A stretch of DNA of 64,000 nucleotides. Source: Rhizophagus clarus. Its lineage: Eukaryota; Glomeromycota; Glomeromycetes; Glomerales; Glomeraceae. How positions within the stretch are numbered: the stretch's first letter is position 1; each line of letters begins with the position of its first letter. Under the pieces are notes generated by a model. It was not told the origin of the DNA, ran no database searches, and worked only from the letters and a program-made list of their open reading frames with translations. Where the stretch lies: positions 496,001 through 560,000 of the forward strand of contig BLAL01000302.1 in the NCBI GenBank assembly GCA_015698045.1, given 5' to 3'. The translations under genes and the position numbers were made by a program. Below are positions 25,237 to 36,061 of the stretch, piece by piece.

Positions 25237-25746
25237 AATTTGTGATTCACCGATCAGTAACATAAAATTCTCTGCTTAATTATGGACAAAATCTTGCCAA
25301 TCATTAATTAATTTTAAAAAATTGCGAAAATTAGCCACTAAGTAATATAGTTTTATACATGACTTTAAGCCACCTCCTTTTCATAAATACATTATCATAA
25401 CCACACGCCTCAATTAAAAGAACTTTTTGATGACTTTATATTTTTATTTCAAAAATTTTAGTAGTGAGCAATATCAGATTGTTGCCTTTAATATATAAGT
25501 CTTTTTATAATTTCATCTATACATTTCTAATAATTGATCAGATTTTAAGTTATAATTTAATAAATACGTTCTAACAATAAAAAAAAAGTACAAAAACTAT
25601 ATTTAGCTTATTTTTGATCATAAAATTTTATTACTTTTATTGAAGTAAATGCTAATATTAGACAAAATTACTATAGTATACAAAAATTAATTGAACTATT
25701 TTATAGTTTATTTAGTTTATTTCAATTATTTTATTAATTCAACCTT

Positions 25747-27390
25747 TTATTCTTTTAAAAAGCGTTCTGCATGTTCTTTTTTTGATAAACTTGAAAATCT
25801 TGTAATCCAATTTTCTATTGTTTTTTGAGAAGGTATTACTTCAGTTGTAATTTCACTGTTTTTTACCATTTCTTTTAACCCATTCAACATATCTTTTGCA
25901 GAATATCGATCACTAGGGTCACGTTGTCCTACCATAAAAAAGTGTGTCAATGCCGCTACCACTTCTTTTGTTAGTCTTTTCCCACTACCCTTTTTACCAT
26001 ATTTCTGATTGCGCTTAAGTGCCCATCCAAGTTATAAGTAAAATATTTGATTCCTATTATATTTTAGAATTTCATAATTATTAAACAATAATTATCAATA
26101 ATTTTACGTAATAAATCAAATTGTTACTCACTCATCAATGTTTATTTTTGGGAAATCTCCTCGTAATCCTTCCCCAATTTGTGATTCTTCTCCTATTTCT
26201 TGCTTCAATAAATTTACCAATTCATCTCGTTCCATAATAACATCAAAATGAATGTTTCTTCTGTTTAATTTGTCTCTTAATTTATCAACAAACCATCTTC
26301 TTAAATCCCAATGATCAGTATTTGACACTACCAAGCAAAATCAATAAAATAAAACCATACAATAAAAAGAATCCAATAAATTAAATGCCATTGAAAAGGT
26401 AAGCTTGCCTGAAGCTCGATATATTGGCATTATCCATTTTGAAAAAATCTCAGAATATTCACTCACTGTTGGTTCAGGCTGTACAAGATCTGTTTTAGTA
26501 AACTTACTTATAGAAAATGTCATCATTTCTCCAAAATCAGGAAGATCACAAGCACAAACATATCCAGCTAGTGAACCCTCCGTTGGCCATGACCATTCAA
26601 ACCAGTTAGAAATTCCTGGTATGGTTTTAACATTGCTTTGGCTTCTTTGATCATGGTTAGGTTTCAAATAAGCTGTTGATGTACCACTTAGATCATCTAA
26701 CGCTTTTTCGATATCTTCACCAGTAGTTAAATCAAATCCCAATCAGACATATCTTTTAATGGCATGTGATATCTTAAGTTGATCGAATTATAAGAGTTGA
26801 AAATTGCTCAAATAAATGGAATTGCCAAGAAAATGACAAAGCAATATAATTATTACTTGTGCATGATGACTATCAATCAAAGTTTTAGCTTCTCCAGCTT
26901 CTAAGAAGTACCATTTTTTATATTCTATATTATACCATTCTGCCCATTTTGAAACCAGTGCCATTGTTTCTGAACAATGATAATGGGATCCATTATCACT
27001 CATTACGATAACCCATTTTGGTTTTGGATCGAGTAAGTTAAATACTGCATCAAAAGATGATGCAGTGAACCATGCATCCTATCTATTATCATTTGACCAG
27101 TGGTCAAATGCTTGAATTTCTAACTCATTGCTTTCTTTGTTTTTAGAATATACCAAAACAATATGTAACGCCCACCCATGCTTTGCATAAAAATCTTGTT
27201 TTATTTCTCTAATTCATTTTGGAAGTATTCGCATTTTATAATCTACTACAATAAGAATGTTATCGTTATTAAGCTGCAAAAGATTTGCATTGAATTGACT
27301 GTTCAGGTACCCTTTTCTTATTAAATGTGTAAGATAGTATTCCAGTATTTTCCAAAGTTCTTTCAATGTCTCTTGTCATTCATCTCCAAG
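25747..27390 (-). pseudogene. Outer DDE transposase, C-terminal part
   Basis: The minus strand, allowing stops and likely introns, reads ILIVVDYKMRILPK near 27240 (first Asp). It continues with the nearly unbroken VIVMSDNGSHYHCSETMALV (second Asp, near 27000) and KKWYFLEAGEAKTLIDSHHA (Glu, near 26920). This D-D-E spacing with an HYH and an SHHA motif is that of a cut-and-paste transposase. Later pieces (26742-26341, 26334-26128, 25962-25747) are intron-separated exons ending EHAERFLKE. A few in-frame stops indicate decay. It is a remnant of the outer element; the other half lies beyond the hAT insertion. Confidence 0.7.
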
Positions 27391-29468
27391 TAGTGATGGG
27401 ACTTAAAAATTATTTTGAATCTTTTTTAATTAATAATTACTTATTAAGTTAAAAATTGAATTATTAATGCTAAAAATTCTGATTGGTCAATTTTAATATA
27501 TCACGTGACACATTTTATAATCAAAAAAAAAATGAAAATTTATTTATTTATTTTATAATATGAGATTAATTCCTTGGGTCAGTGCTGTTTCAATTAATTG
27601 TGAATTAAAAATTTCGAGCAAAGTAGGAGACTGTAAATTACCATTATTAGAATCAAAAATGCTAATATTATCAATTAATCTCGCTGATATTTGTTCAAAA
27701 TCATTTATCATTTCATCTACGTCTATACCATCAATATCATCATTCGTATCATCATCGTTCAGTTTATTATATTCTTTTAAAAAATCTTGAGTTTTCTTTG
27801 GCATATTTACTCAAGATTATTCTCATAAATACCATAAAATTTGCGCCATTTTGTCAGTTCTTTTTGGTGATAAATGATTACACTGTTCCATATGTATATT
27901 GCTCATAAGAGACCAAATTCTTTCTGAAGTTGCTGAATTTGGTGGAATTGAAAAAAGTCTACAAATTCAGCTAGATTTGGTACTTGAATTAGTACAGTCC
28001 ACCAATATCTTAATGGATTCTTAGTAAGTTTTGGGCTATTTAAAGATTCTGCTTTAAAAGAGTCTTCTTTATTTTGATAATGTAGCCATTCATCTACAAA
28101 TGCATTATTATCTTTATGTGGATATAATATACAGAATAGGAAATAAGCTGTTTCTTGGATTTATAATAATTTTGCTAAGTTAATTCCTTCTCCGCAGCGA
28201 TATGGATGCAAGAACCAAGTAATAAGAAAAACTGGATTATAAATTTTTTTTCCATTAATTATCAATTTCATTGGCCATCAAGGTTTTAAATTCACTTTCA
28301 TTACTATTATTAGAAGGTAATTTATTGACAATTTCTCTTAATCATGCCCATGTAGCTGCAACTTGTCCAAGATTAGCTTATTCAGATTCTAAAATCATAA
28401 TAATATGATCATAGGGTTTTAGCAATTCATAAAATATTGCAAGTTTTTTCCAAAATCCAGTATCATCTATGGTTTGAGTGATATTATGATTATTTGTTCT
28501 TTCGTTTGTCATCAAAAGATTGGAATGCGTAATTGCCATAATCTAATAAAAAAAAAGGATTAGCATAATGATATTAAATTTTTACAAAATAGAAACATTA
28601 TACTTACTCTTATATTATCTTGTAGGGATAGAATAGTTTTTGTGGCTTTAGAAAAGGTTGCCCAATGCATAATACAAGGATACTCTGGTGTTAGATTTGG
28701 TTTTTGAGATAATTCTCGCAACTTCGCCAAAGCCAAGTTTGAATTTTGAAAATGATTAATTATTACCAAAAGCATTTTAATAATAGGCTCAAAAATAGGT
28801 GATGTAATGATTTTTTTGATAAGCAGATTCATTTGATGAGCCATACAAAGCACGGTAAAAACTTTTTCACCTATTTCTAAATCCTTTATTTTTTTTGAAA
28901 ATATAATAAATTAATAATATTATTTTTGGTCAAATTAAATATAAAATTGTAAAATAAACTTACTTCGCGTATAAAACGTTACACTTTAGCTATTTCTGGT
29001 CCACTATCAGATACAAATCCTATCCATTTATCAGTTCCAAATTCCATTCCAACCTTTTTATATGCTTCAAACATAATATTTCTGGTATGATGGACATTTG
29101 AAAAATTTTTCATATTTCAAATTTGACTTTGACGTTTTTCATTTGTAAGAATAAAATTAACCATACTTTGCTTAGATATATTTGTCCAACCGTCCCCAGA
29201 CAATGTTAAATATTTAGCATCTGCAGCAAATTTTTCTATTTCATGTTCTGTTTTTTCGTGAACTTAATCTAAGATTTTGGTGCTAATCCATTTTTGCGAT
29301 GGTAATTCATACGAAGGCCGTAATATTTTAAACAATTTATTGATTTTGGGATTGTTAACAAAAGAAAAAGGAACATTTGCCAAAAGTAATACATGTAATA
29401 ATTGCTAATATATCGCCATTGTTTCATTTGTGGACATATTTTTATCTACAAAGACTCCATGGATTTTT

Positions 29469-31029
29469 AGGGCTCCGATCATTTCAGTTTGGTTTGGTTT
29501 TTGCAAAAACTGATACCAAACTGAATTGATCAGTATTGGTATTGATGATTACCAAAACCGACCGGTATCAGTATTGATGATTATCGAAACTGATCGATAA
29601 TTACCGAAAACTGAACTGATTTACCGATATTGCGATATCAACTAATAAAATGTTTCGCAATGTTTTTTATTAAGGTTACAAAAAATAAAGTTGCGAATCA
29701 TTTTTTTTACTAAATTAACTAATAAAAAACGTTTCGCAACATTTTCTATTAAAGTGACAAAAAAAACGTTTGCGAAATGCTTTTTTTTATTAAAATTAAC
29801 AGATAAAAACATTTCGCAACGTTTTCTATTAAAGCAACAAAAAAATGTTTGTGAAATGATTTTTTTTATTAAAATTAACAGATAAAAACATTTCGCAACG
29901 TTTTCTATTAAAGTGATAAAAAAAACATTGCGAAACGTTATTTTTTTATTAAATTAACGATAAAAAACATTTCGCAACATTTTCTATTAAAGTGGTAAAA
30001 AAAACGTTTGCAAACGCTTTTTTTTATTAAATTAACAGATAAAAACGTTTCGCAACGTTTTCTATTAAAGTGATAAAAAAATGTTGCAAAACGTTTTTTT
30101 TATTAAATTAACGATAAAAAACGTTTCACAACATTTTTTATTAAGTGATAAAAAAATGTTGCGAAACGTTATTTTTTTATTAAATTAACCAATAAAAAAC
30201 GTTTCGCAACGTTTTCTATTAAAGTGGTAAAAAAAATGTTTGCAAAATGCTTTTTTTATTAAAATTAACAGATAAAAATGTTTCACAACGTTTTTAATTA
30301 AAGCAACAAAAAAAAAGTTTGCAAAATGATTTTTTTTATTAAAATTAACAGATAAAAACGTTTCGCAACATTTTTTATTAAAGCAAAAAAAAACGTTGCG
30401 AAATGTTATTTTTTTATTAACTAACCGATAAAAAATGTTTCACAACGTTCTCTATTAAAGTGATGAAAAAAATGTTTGCGAAATGTTATTTTTTTATTAA
30501 ATTAACCGATAAAAAACGTTTCGCAACGTTTTTAATTAAAGCAACAAAAAAAAATGTTGCAAACCATTTTTTTTTTATTAAAATTAACAGATAACTAATA
30601 AAAAACGTCTCGCAACGTTTTTTAATTATAGCGACAAAAAGAAACATTTTTTTTTATTAAAATTAACTAACAAAACGTTTCGCAACAGTTTTGTGACAAA
30701 AAACTGCTGAACATTTTTTTTATCCAATTAACATTTTGCAACTTATTTGTTGATAAAACACTGCCGCAAAATGGTTTGTTTTATCAAAATAACTAATTAA
30801 AAACGTTTTTTTATTATATTATACTATATAAAATATTTTTATTTATTATGTTATTTAGATTTGGTAATTCGGTTCAGTAAATCGCAAAACTGGTACTGAA
30901 ACCGCAGTTACCGAAACCGATCAGTAAATTTACCGAAAGTTTCAGTTTGGTAAACCGTAAAACTGAAACTGCTCTGATACTAAAACCGATTGGTACAGTT
31001 CAGTAATTACCAAAACCGATCAGAGCCCT
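29469..31029. mobile_element. 1.56-kb non-autonomous element with inverted ends around a hairpin array
   Basis: The left end reads AGGGCTCCGATCATTTCAGT and the right end inverted GATCAGAGCCCT. Identical 10-bp copies of ATGGATTTTT flank it (29459-29468 and 31030-31039). It lies within the hAT element. Inside the ends are cggttttggtaa/accaaaaccg-type short repeats, and the centre is the tandem array at about 29640-30720. It has no coding capacity. A 10-bp duplication would suit a Mutator-like mobiliser; if two bases match by chance, 8 bp would suit hAT. Confidence 0.85.
29640..30720. repeat. About 79-bp tandem array of hairpin-forming units
   Basis: Roughly 13-14 copies with starts near 29651, 29731, 29811, 29890, 29969, 30045 and onward. 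Each contains aacgtttcgcaacgtt and, about 20 bases later, its inverted form aacgttgcgaaacgtt, with poly(A/T) spacers. Copies differ mainly by C/T and G/A changes. Short open frames across it are artefacts. Confidence 0.85.
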
Positions 31030-31708
31030 ATGGATTTTTGTGTAAATTCCAAATCATTTTCATCTATATTAAATAAAATATAAACTATTTCAGTGATTTT
31101 GAGTTTTTAGAATGGAAAATATTTAATAATATTAGTAAATTACCATCATTTAATTCAGTGGGTTCAGTACGTGAACGTTTATTTCTATTTTTTTTGTATT
31201 ATTATTTGTATTAATTAATTCATATAAAGAAATACGAAATTCATTATTAACTTTAGGATACTCTTCTTTAAGATGTTTTAATATATTAGCAAGTACGCCA
31301 CCCATTTTTCCAGAACAATATTTGCATTTTGCTTCATAGTGAGAACTATTGAGTAAAGGTTTTTCAATAAAATGAAGCCAAATTGGACTCTTCATTCTAC
31401 CTTGTTTCTTTAGAAGCATTATTTTTAATAAGCTTCGATTTATATATAAAACGTAGATAAACGCTCAGATGTGTATCAATGTTAAAGTGTTTGCGAAATT
31501 TAAAAAAAAGATAGTTGATAATCACTTTATCAGTCGATCACGTGATTTATTTTGACCAATTATATTTAATTTCGTTATTAAGTACTTATTAATTACTTAT
31601 TAATTTACATAGGTTAAAAAAGCAAAAATTTTGATTTACTTAATAAGTACTTATTAATTAATTATTAAGTAAGATTATTAACTTAAAAATTAAAAAATCC
31701 CATCACTA

Positions 31709-33849
31709 TCTCCAAGTAATGATTGCAATTCTTTAAATAAATTGAAGATCTCATTATATTCAACACATTCTGACATATGTTCTTCATCACATTTACCAAA
31801 TGCAAACGGTAAGCAATGATTGATACAAGAGTTGTATGACACCTTTCCATCAAATGTCACATGTAAATGTTTGGGATAATCACGCTTAAGGAATCATTTT
31901 GAAGTTTCTATATTTCTAAGCAAACGCGTCTAATTTATTGCGATCATGTATTAGTTTTGAATATTTATAACTCAAGAAATGAAAAACTGACAGAATAAGT
32001 ACCTGAAACTTTTGATTTTCAATATTTTGTATAATTAGATTTGTCAATTCTTTAAACACATCATATCCATAAGTACTACAAGTACTACAAAGTCTGCCTA
32101 AATTCTCTTGATATACAAATGGCCTCTTTCGTAATCTTTCCAAAAATGCTGACCTCTTTATTTCATTAAGATATAATTTGTGAAATTTCTTCCAAAGAGC
32201 TTCTTTCTGATCGCTAAGGTATTTTAATGGTAATCCTGTCTTGGCATCAACTTTGTGAAAACTTAAATTCACATTTTCCTTACTACTCATGAACCATTCG
32301 AATTGATCCTCATGCTCTTGAGGCATAATTTTTCTTCGCATTGTGGTTTAAATGCAGCTGGACATCCATGGTCATATACACGTCCGTGTATTTTTGCATT
32401 GTGAATTGTATGTGAAGAAATCTATAAAAGACATTATAATGAAATAATTAGAGAAAATTATTTAAAGGTAATTATATATAAAATAATTACATGAAGTCTT
32501 GTTTGTAATTCTTTATAGGGAAATTTATCCGCAATAATTGAAAGTATTCTTTGTTTTCCATTAGCACCATGTTTATTTAGATTCAGACTATGCTCAAAAC
32601 TTTTCCAGAACACTTCTATGGCATTGAACATTTTATTTGGTATTGTCCGTAAAAATCTACTTTGATAAAGTATATTGATCATCGCTTTATCTGGTTTAGG
32701 ATCAGATGATCGTGTCTAAAATTCATACTATAATAATTGATAAAGATAATAAAATAAAATTTAACATCACGAAGTTTTATACCACCATCATCATATTATC
32801 TTCACCACCTAACAGCAATGGATTTTATTAAAAATCTACCTCTGATTCTCCTTTATCAAACAGTGTTATATTAACACATCCAGTAGCATGTAACATTGCT
32901 CATCACGCTCTAATTTCTCTTTCAGAGAAAATATAATCCTTTGGATATAATAAACCTAACCGACTATGTAATTCAATTATTTGACAATCATTATCCTTCT
33001 ATTCTCAAAATAATAAATACCAATTGACTTGACTACACGTTTTTTTTTGTAAATGATATTTGTATATTTGCTCCATTTTTGAATAATTGTGCCATTCATT
33101 ATGAAGACATTTCAACTTCTTTGATCATTTTAGTTTTTCTTTTACATTAGAATTATCTAAGCCAAATAAAGTCACGCCTGACCATTCTTTCAATATGCCT
33201 ATTTTTTCTCACACGCTATTTGTATCTGATCTGTGAAATTTTTCAGATAATTGATTTTCTTTGTAAACATAAATGGAACATCCATTCTCACTGACAGTTT
33301 GAAAAAATAAAGTATGCTCTTTGGATTTGGTATAGATAAATGATGAAGTAAATTCACACCCAGTTCCTTGTTTTGCTGACATACCAATTGAATGTATTAT
33401 TATATCGATCTTTTGTATATGTATTGAAAAAGGTTGAAATGACAAATCTGATACAATTTCATCCAAAATATTATTGTCATCCATCCCCATTACCGAGGTT
33501 CTGAAAAAACGCGTTTCAGTTTGAAATATTTTTTTATACATTTTGAAATAGCATTTGTAGGGTCGTTCTCAACTTCTTTGTTAGACTCTAATAAAGATTC
33601 ACATAAAAATCCTGGTAACAATTTATTTTGTTTATTTCCTTAAATTACTTGAATAGTAAAAGGTCTGTTTTTCAGTTCAACCCACGTTTTCATACTAATT
33701 TGAAAAGGATAGTATTGCTCAATTTTCATTCTGTTCTTTTGTAACGTTCTGACATGCCACCAGTTTCTTAAAAAAGGTTTAAAGTGCAAGTCAGGAATAA
33801 TTACACCAGTAGCAATCAATGTTACTAAAGGTTTCCACTGTTTTGACAT
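31709..33849 (-). pseudogene. Outer DDE transposase, N-terminal part
   Basis: The minus strand begins MSKQWKPLVTLIATGVIIPD at 33849. Conserved-looking blocks continue with stops and introns: FFRTSVMGMDDNNILDEIVS, FRTIPNKMFNAIEVFWKSFE with FPYKELQTRLH (32682-32500), and HKVDAKTGLPLKYLSDQKEA with LGRLCSTCSTYGYDVF (32341-31990). The CSTC pair may be part of a zinc-binding region ahead of the DDE core on the other side of the hAT insert. I recall similar proteins as a large repeated family in Rhizophagus; no search was done. Confidence 0.6.
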
Positions 33850-33993
33850 TTTTTTTTGAGCAATTTATTATAATGTTTTAGTAACACGTTGTCAGATTAT
33901 CAAAAGTATATTTGCATATATATACTAATTATTCCCGTTTTTAATTATTACAGTATATATGATTGATATCTTATGATCGGTGAATCACAAATT

Positions 33994-36061
33994 AAAATTA
34001 AAATTAAAATTAAAGATTAATTTGGTTTTACAATAATATAATTGAGATTACAAGTTAATCATGATTGAAATTTCAACCTTGTTTATTAAATAAGATTAAA
34101 AATTAATTTATTTATTTTAATAATATTACAAAAAATTTTCTTTTCCATATGATTTTTGATTAGTATTATAAAATTTAGCTAGAATTAAAAAATTAATCAT
34201 ATTATGATAAATCACATGTAATAAATAGAATTTTCTGTTATTTTTAGAATATTGTAAAAAATGAGAAAATGGAGGAATGTGATACCAATAATAAAATTTT
34301 AAGATCATTATAATGAAAAAATTTGGAAAAAATGCACTAATTTATGATGATTCTATAATCAAAAAAAAATTAATAAAAACATCCAATTTGATTATTTAAT
34401 TAAAATTATATAATTTAATCAATTGTTTTCTTTTAGTATTAATATTACACAAACTTTTAAAAAAACCATTCCATTTTTAGAAAAAATAATTTTATTGGAA
34501 TGGGTATTGCCAAAAAGGAAATAATTAATATATTGTATAATATTACATAATTTAGATAAAATGTCAAATTGAACAGATGATCAAAATATATCTTTAATAT
34601 ATATTCTAATTTATAAAAAAGTTTCTTTATTGTAAAGTATATATCTGGCTCCTCCTGCCTCTAATTTTTTAATTAAAAAAAATCCCATTTTCATAAAAAA
34701 AGATAAGTGAAATTGATTGTAATTTCAAATCTCCAGAATAATACTAATAATACTTTCTAAAATGATAAATATTAATAAGTGAACTATTATAATTCGTCTC
34801 TTTTTATTGTAAATTAAAAGTTAAAAGACATTTGTTTATGATACATTGAAAAATAAAAAAAATTTCAATACTAAGAAAGATAATTAATTGCAATTCCAAA
34901 CCTTTAGAATAATACTAACAATACTTTTTAAAATGGTAAATATTAATAAGAGAACTATTATAACTTGCCTTTTTTCATTGTAATTAAAAGTTAAAAAATA
35001 TTTGTTTATAATATATTGAAAAATAAAAAAAAAATTTAATTCTAAGAAAAATAATTAATTGTAATTTCAAAGCTTTAGGACAACACTTTCTGAAATGGCA
35101 AATATTAATAAGAGAACTATTATAACTTGTCTCTTTTTATTGTAAATTAAAAGTTAAAAGACATTTATTTATGATACATTGAAAAATAAAAAAAATTTTA
35201 ATACTAAGAAAGATAATTAATTGCAATTCCAAAACTTTAGAATAATACTAACAATACTTTCTGAAATGGCAAATACTAATTAGAGAACTATTATAACTCG
35301 CCTCTTTTCATTGTAAATTGAAAGTTAAAAAACATTTGTTTATAACACATTGAAAAATGAAAAAAAAAATTTCAATACTAAGGAAGATATATATTTCATA
35401 ACCTTTTGATAGTGGCTTATAGTAAAAGAGTAATTAATTTATCAGTCTCTAATTCTGAGGGTATTTATATCAATTTTTCGGTCGTACAATTTTGATCGTG
35501 TATTGAATCAAGGTTTATACTTAAATATTTAAATAGCGTGTTATACGATACACAATAATGGCTCGCAAGGCGATCACGGTTATAAAATAGATTAGACATT
35601 TAATCAAGTTAAAAAACAAATGATAAATTTATTTTTATTAGCGCGTGTTAAAAAATAAATTTTTTTATTTTTTACAAAATTTTAATTTTTGCTGTTAAAT
35701 TTCTACTGACAAAGTGATTAATTGATTTATTGTATCTTTGTAATATTACTAAAACATAATGCGAAAAACATTGTAAAATATATGAATCACAAAAAGGATT
35801 AGTGTCTAGATTTAAAATTTTTTATATATGAATAAGATAAAAGAAAGTAACAATGTTTCAAAATCGCATAATCTCATAAATAGCGAAGAGAATCTCTTAA
35901 ACAGTGAATAATATATAAAATAAATTCCTGCTGAGCATCATAATCCACAAAGTACGGAAGAAATATTTAATATATATGCTCATATTCGTTATAAGGGTTT
36001 TTCGCTATACATAGTGAGAAAAAATGAATCCAATCATTTGTCATAGAATCTATTTAAATTG
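33994..36061. other. AT-rich gene-free tract
   Basis: About 2 kb of highly AT-rich DNA between the transposon nest and ALYREF. Apart from the four-copy tandem repeat at 34690-35400, no gene or structured element is seen. Confidence 0.65.
34690..35400. repeat. Four-copy tandem repeat, unit about 160-172 bp
   Basis: The phrase aataatactaayaatacttt followed by gaactattataa, ttaaaagttaaaa and catttgtttat recurs near 34737, 34908, 35080 and 35241. The third copy lacks about ten bases. The copies are diverged and AT-rich, with no coding content. Confidence 0.8.

Larger units (their letters stand above)
27553..31419 (-). pseudogene. hAT transposase, broken
   Basis: Three diagnostic pieces lie in order on the minus strand. 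At 31419-31150 is a BED-type zinc finger (AKCKYCSGKMGGVLANILKH). At about 28853-28620 is the middle catalytic region (MLCMAHQMNLLIKK, CIMHWATFSKATKTIL). At about 27965-27830 is the C-terminal dimerisation block (FSIPPNSATSERIWSLMSNI, then LSPKRTDKMAQILWYL). Stops and the nested insertion separate them. In the BED finger the expected final Cys (usual form HLKxECP) is Tyr, as expected for a decayed copy. The product cannot be functional as it stands. Confidence 0.82.
27391..31708 (-). mobile_element. hAT DNA transposon with 8-bp target duplication
   Basis: The 4318-bp element starts TAGTGATGGGACTTAAAAAT and ends in inverted TCCCATCACTA, flanked by exact 8-bp copies of TCTCCAAG (27383-27390 and 31709-31716). 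It sits inside the coding region of the outer DDE element, so it is younger. It is itself broken by the 1561-bp insert at 29469-31029. TCACGTGA occurs near both ends (27501-27508 and 31538-31545), each beside a GGTCAAT/GACCAAT-like box in inverted arrangement. Confidence 0.92.
25237..33993 (-). mobile_element. DDE transposon with 20-bp inverted ends, interrupted by a hAT insertion
   Basis: The 20-mer AATTTGTGATTCACCGATCA at 25237-25256 is repeated exactly, inverted, at 33974-33993. Between them the minus strand carries a degraded transposase reading from 33849 to 25747. Removing the hAT insert (27391-31708 plus one 8-bp TSD copy) leaves about 4.4 kb. The true tips may be the TGTGATTCACC core, with AATT as flank. 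No longer target duplication is clear because both flanks are A/T only. The family is not named with certainty. Confidence 0.8.

Noticed and set aside
29691..29885. 64-codon frame on the plus strand
   Set aside because: It lies wholly inside the 79-bp tandem array and reflects its periodicity.
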